DNA from: Nitrospirota bacterium
GTDB lineage: Bacteria > Nitrospirota > Thermodesulfovibrionia > Thermodesulfovibrionales > JdFR-88
Reading direction: 5' to 3'
Assembly: GCA_021819985.1 (NCBI GenBank)
Contig: JAKAEG010000030.1
Coordinates: forward strand, 1-15,630
Length of the DNA stretch: 15,630 bases
In this document: in pieces, positions 13,762-15,630 of the stretch
Layout of the letters: the number at the start of each line of letters is the position of its first letter
How positions within the stretch are numbered: the stretch's first letter is position 1
Program-made: the position numbers and the translations under genes
Notes under the pieces: generated by a model
The model's database searches: none
What the model was told of the DNA's origin: nothing
What the model saw: the letters and a program-made list of their open reading frames with translations, nothing else

Positions 13762-15065
13762 TGCATATTGGGATTATAGGTACAGGTTATGTGGGGCTGG
13801 TTACCGGCGCATGTTTTGCCGAGTTTGGCGTAAATGTGATTTGCGCCGACAAGGATGAGGCAAAGATAAATTCGCTTAAAGCCGGAGAAATCCCTTTTTA
13901 TGAGCCTGGACTTGAGGAGATCGTAGCGAAAAATGTCAAAAAAGGTTTTTTGAATTTCACTACAAAGCTTTCTGATGCAGTGAGCCAGAGCCTGGTGGTC
14001 TTCATAGCCGTCGGCACGCCCCCGAGGGGTGACGGTTCGGCGGACCTGAGCTTTGTGGAGGAAGTGGCCAAAGAGATCGCCCTTAACTTAAACGGTTACA
14101 AAGTTATCGTCACCAAAAGCACGGTGCCCGTGGGCACAGGCAGGAAGCTTAAAAAACTGATAAGGGAAAACCTGAAAAACGGGGGCGAATTCGATGTGGC
14201 CTCCAACCCTGAGTTCCTGAGGGAAGGTGCGGCCATTGAGGATTTCATGCGCCCAAACCGTATTGTTATAGGATCTGAAAGCCCGCAGGCGGCCGCAATA
14301 CTTAAAGACCTTTACAATCCGCTTTACCTGCTGGATACGCCCTTTGTGCTTACTGAAATAGAGACGGCCGAGCTGATAAAATATGCCTCGAACGCCTTCC
14401 TGGCCACAAAAATATCTTTCATAAACGAGCTTTCCAGGCTCTGCGAAAAGATCGGTGCCGATGTTGGCATCGTTGCCAAGGGCATGGGTCTGGACAAGAG
14501 GATCGGGCCAAAATTTCTGCATGCGGGCCCCGGTTTCGGCGGCTCCTGCTTCCCCAAAGACACAAGGGCCATCATAAATCTCGCACGGGAGAACGGCCTT
14601 GAGCTTAAGCTCATAGAATCCTCCGTGCTGGTAAACGAAGAGCAAAAAACACTGATGACCAGCAAGATCAAAAACGCCATGGGGCCGCTTTCCGGAAAGA
14701 CGTTTGCCGTCCTTGGGCTTTCCTTCAAGCCCAACACGGACGACATGCGCGAGGCCCCCGCCATAGATATAATCTGCGAACTCATGAAGGAAGGCGCCAT
14801 GATAAAGGCATTCGATCCGGCTGCCGTCGCACAGGCAAAAAAGGTGCTTCCCCCCGGGGTCGCCTACTTCACGGATCCCTACGAGGCCGCAAACGAGGCA
14901 GACGGCGTGGTCCTGCTCACCGAATGGAACGAACTCAGAAACCTGGATATGGGCAGAATACAGGGACTGCTCAACTCACCCTATTTCTTTGATTTCAGGA
15001 ATATTTACGACCCCGAAAGGATGCGCGCGGCCGGTTTCAAATACTGTTCGGTCGGCAGGTGTTAG
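13761..15065 (+). CDS. ugd: UDP-glucose 6-dehydrogenase
   Basis: A 434-residue NAD-dependent dehydrogenase that oxidises UDP-glucose twice to UDP-glucuronate, a precursor of capsule, exopolysaccharide and modified lipid A sugars. The N-terminal Rossmann motif GIIGTGYVGLVTG (4-16) binds NAD. TKSTVPVGTG (118-127) and NPEFLREG (149-156) are family blocks. Lys207 in ELIKYASNAF and the catalytic Cys263 in GPGFGGSCFPKD are present, and the C-terminal UDP-binding region includes GLSFKPNTDDMREAP. Length is normal for the single-chain bacterial enzyme. ATG 13761 follows AAGGAG by 11 bases. Its stop is one base from the rarA stop on the other strand. No polysaccharide genes flank it in this window. Confidence 0.96.
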   Translation: MHIGIIGTGYVGLVTGACFAEFGVNVICADKDEAKINSLKAGEIPFYEPGLEEIVAKNVKKGFLNFTTKLSDAVSQSLVVFIAVGTPPRGDGSADLSFVEEVAKEIALNLNGYKVIVTKSTVPVGTGRKLKKLIRENLKNGGEFDVASNPEFLREGAAIEDFMRPNRIVIGSESPQAAAILKDLYNPLYLLDTPFVLTEIETAELIKYASNAFLATKISFINELSRLCEKIGADVGIVAKGMGLDKRIGPKFLHAGPGFGGSCFPKDTRAIINLARENGLELKLIESSVLVNEEQKTLMTSKIKNAMGPLSGKTFAVLGLSFKPNTDDMREAPAIDIICELMKEGAMIKAFDPAAVAQAKKVLPPGVAYFTDPYEAANEADGVVLLTEWNELRNLDMGRIQGLLNSPYFFDFRNIYDPERMRAAGFKYCSVGRC

Positions 15066-15066
15066 A

Positions 15067-15630
15067 TCAAAAATACTTCTTTTTCGCCCTCAGGTATTCC
15101 TGTTCCACTTTGCTTCCGGGGTAATCGTGGGGGTACTTGTACCCCTCCCCGTGCCCAAGCTCCTGGGCGCCTCTGTAATGCGCGTCCTTCAGGTGGTCCG
15201 GGACTTCCATGGTCCTTTCTTCCGCGACATCCTTGAGGGCCTTTTCAAGCGCCATGTAGCTTGCGTTTCCTTTGGGAGCTTTTGACGCGTAGGCGACCGC
15301 AAGGGCAAGCGGTATCCTGCCCTCAGGCATTCCGGTAAATTCCACGGCGTGCAGGGCCGATACGGCAAGGACAAGGGCCTGCGGGTCTTCCAGTCCTATG
15401 TCCTCGGCGGCAAAAATTATTATCCTTCTGGCTATGAAGCGGGGGTCTTCTCCCGCATAGATCATCTTGGCCAGATAATAAATGGCGGCATCCGGGTCTG
15501 AACACCTCATGCTCTTGATGAAGGCCGATATGGTGTCGTAATGCTGGTCGCCGGCCTTGTCGTAAACCACGGCCTTTTTCTGTATTGATTCTTCCGCGGC
15601 TGCTTTGTCTATATGTATTGTGCCGTCAGG
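15067..15630 (-). CDS. rarA: RarA/MgsA AAA ATPase, C-terminal part (cut by window edge)
   Basis: The last 187 residues of a replication-associated recombination protein A. The frame stays open to position 15630, so the gene continues past the window; the GTG at 15570 is an internal Val, not a start. The text AVVYDKAGDQHYDTISAFIKS followed by MRCSDPDAAIYYLAKM matches the tetramerisation and C-terminal domain of RarA/MgsA/WRNIP1, as do the later PEGRIPLALAVAYASKAPKGNASY and YKYPHDYPG. RarA acts at stalled or collapsed replication forks and forms a tetramer with clamp-loader-like architecture. The N-terminal AAA core with Walker motifs would lie beyond the edge. It converges on ugd with a single base between stop codons. 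Confidence 0.94.
   Translation of the reverse strand, partial: PDGTIHIDKAAAEESIQKKAVVYDKAGDQHYDTISAFIKSMRCSDPDAAIYYLAKMIYAGEDPRFIARRIIIFAAEDIGLEDPQALVLAVSALHAVEFTGMPEGRIPLALAVAYASKAPKGNASYMALEKALKDVAEERTMEVPDHLKDAHYRGAQELGHGEGYKYPHDYPGSKVEQEYLRAKKKYF

Overview
The window reads as ordinary chromosome of a Gram-negative, probably anaerobic bacterium. Coding DNA is moderately GC-rich, while several spacers are long runs of A or T. The TIGR03960/TIGR03936-type radical SAM protein next to an RNase G, the LarE homologue, the GlcF/HdrD-type Fe-S oxidoreductase and the small protein after a cold-shock gene suggest Nitrospirota or Desulfobacterota. That placement is inference from gene content, not a phylogeny.

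Layout. 1-850 (minus): a CbbQ/NorQ-type AAA+ ATPase. 851-1043: a divergent spacer carrying a perfect 15-bp inverted repeat, each arm containing TATAAT. 1044-2565 (plus): hisH, then a monofunctional peptidoglycan glycosyltransferase (mtgA). 2566-3427 (plus): a cold-shock protein gene with a leader containing a terminator-like hairpin, then a small Cys-containing protein of unknown function. 3428-4511: an accessory island with a remnant of a Mop/TOBE domain gene, a brnT-brnA toxin-antitoxin pair on the minus strand, and several REP-like GC-rich hairpins.

4512-13629 (minus) is one co-directional run of six genes. In transcription order these are a radical SAM/DUF2344 protein, rng, larE, a GlcF-like Fe-S oxidoreductase, a secreted 15-repeat TPR protein and a small-type transaldolase. 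Spacing is tight (25 bp, about 66 bp, a 17-bp overlap, about 109 bp with its own promoter-like -10, and 25 bp). 13761-15065 (plus): UDP-glucose 6-dehydrogenase behind a good promoter. It runs tail to tail, with one base between stop codons, into the C-terminal part of rarA, which leaves the window at 15630.

How the genes fit together. The radical SAM-rng pair is a recurrent neighbourhood. larE followed by the Fe-S oxidoreductase suggests lactate or 2-hydroxyacid metabolism. hisH stands apart from other his genes. No large new system is evident. The best leads are the cold-shock/small-protein pair with its leader hairpin, the mirror-image promoter spacer before hisH, the promoter-operator overlap of brnTA, and a hairpin that buries the ugd ribosome binding site. 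No rRNA, tRNA, CRISPR array or intact transposase was seen.
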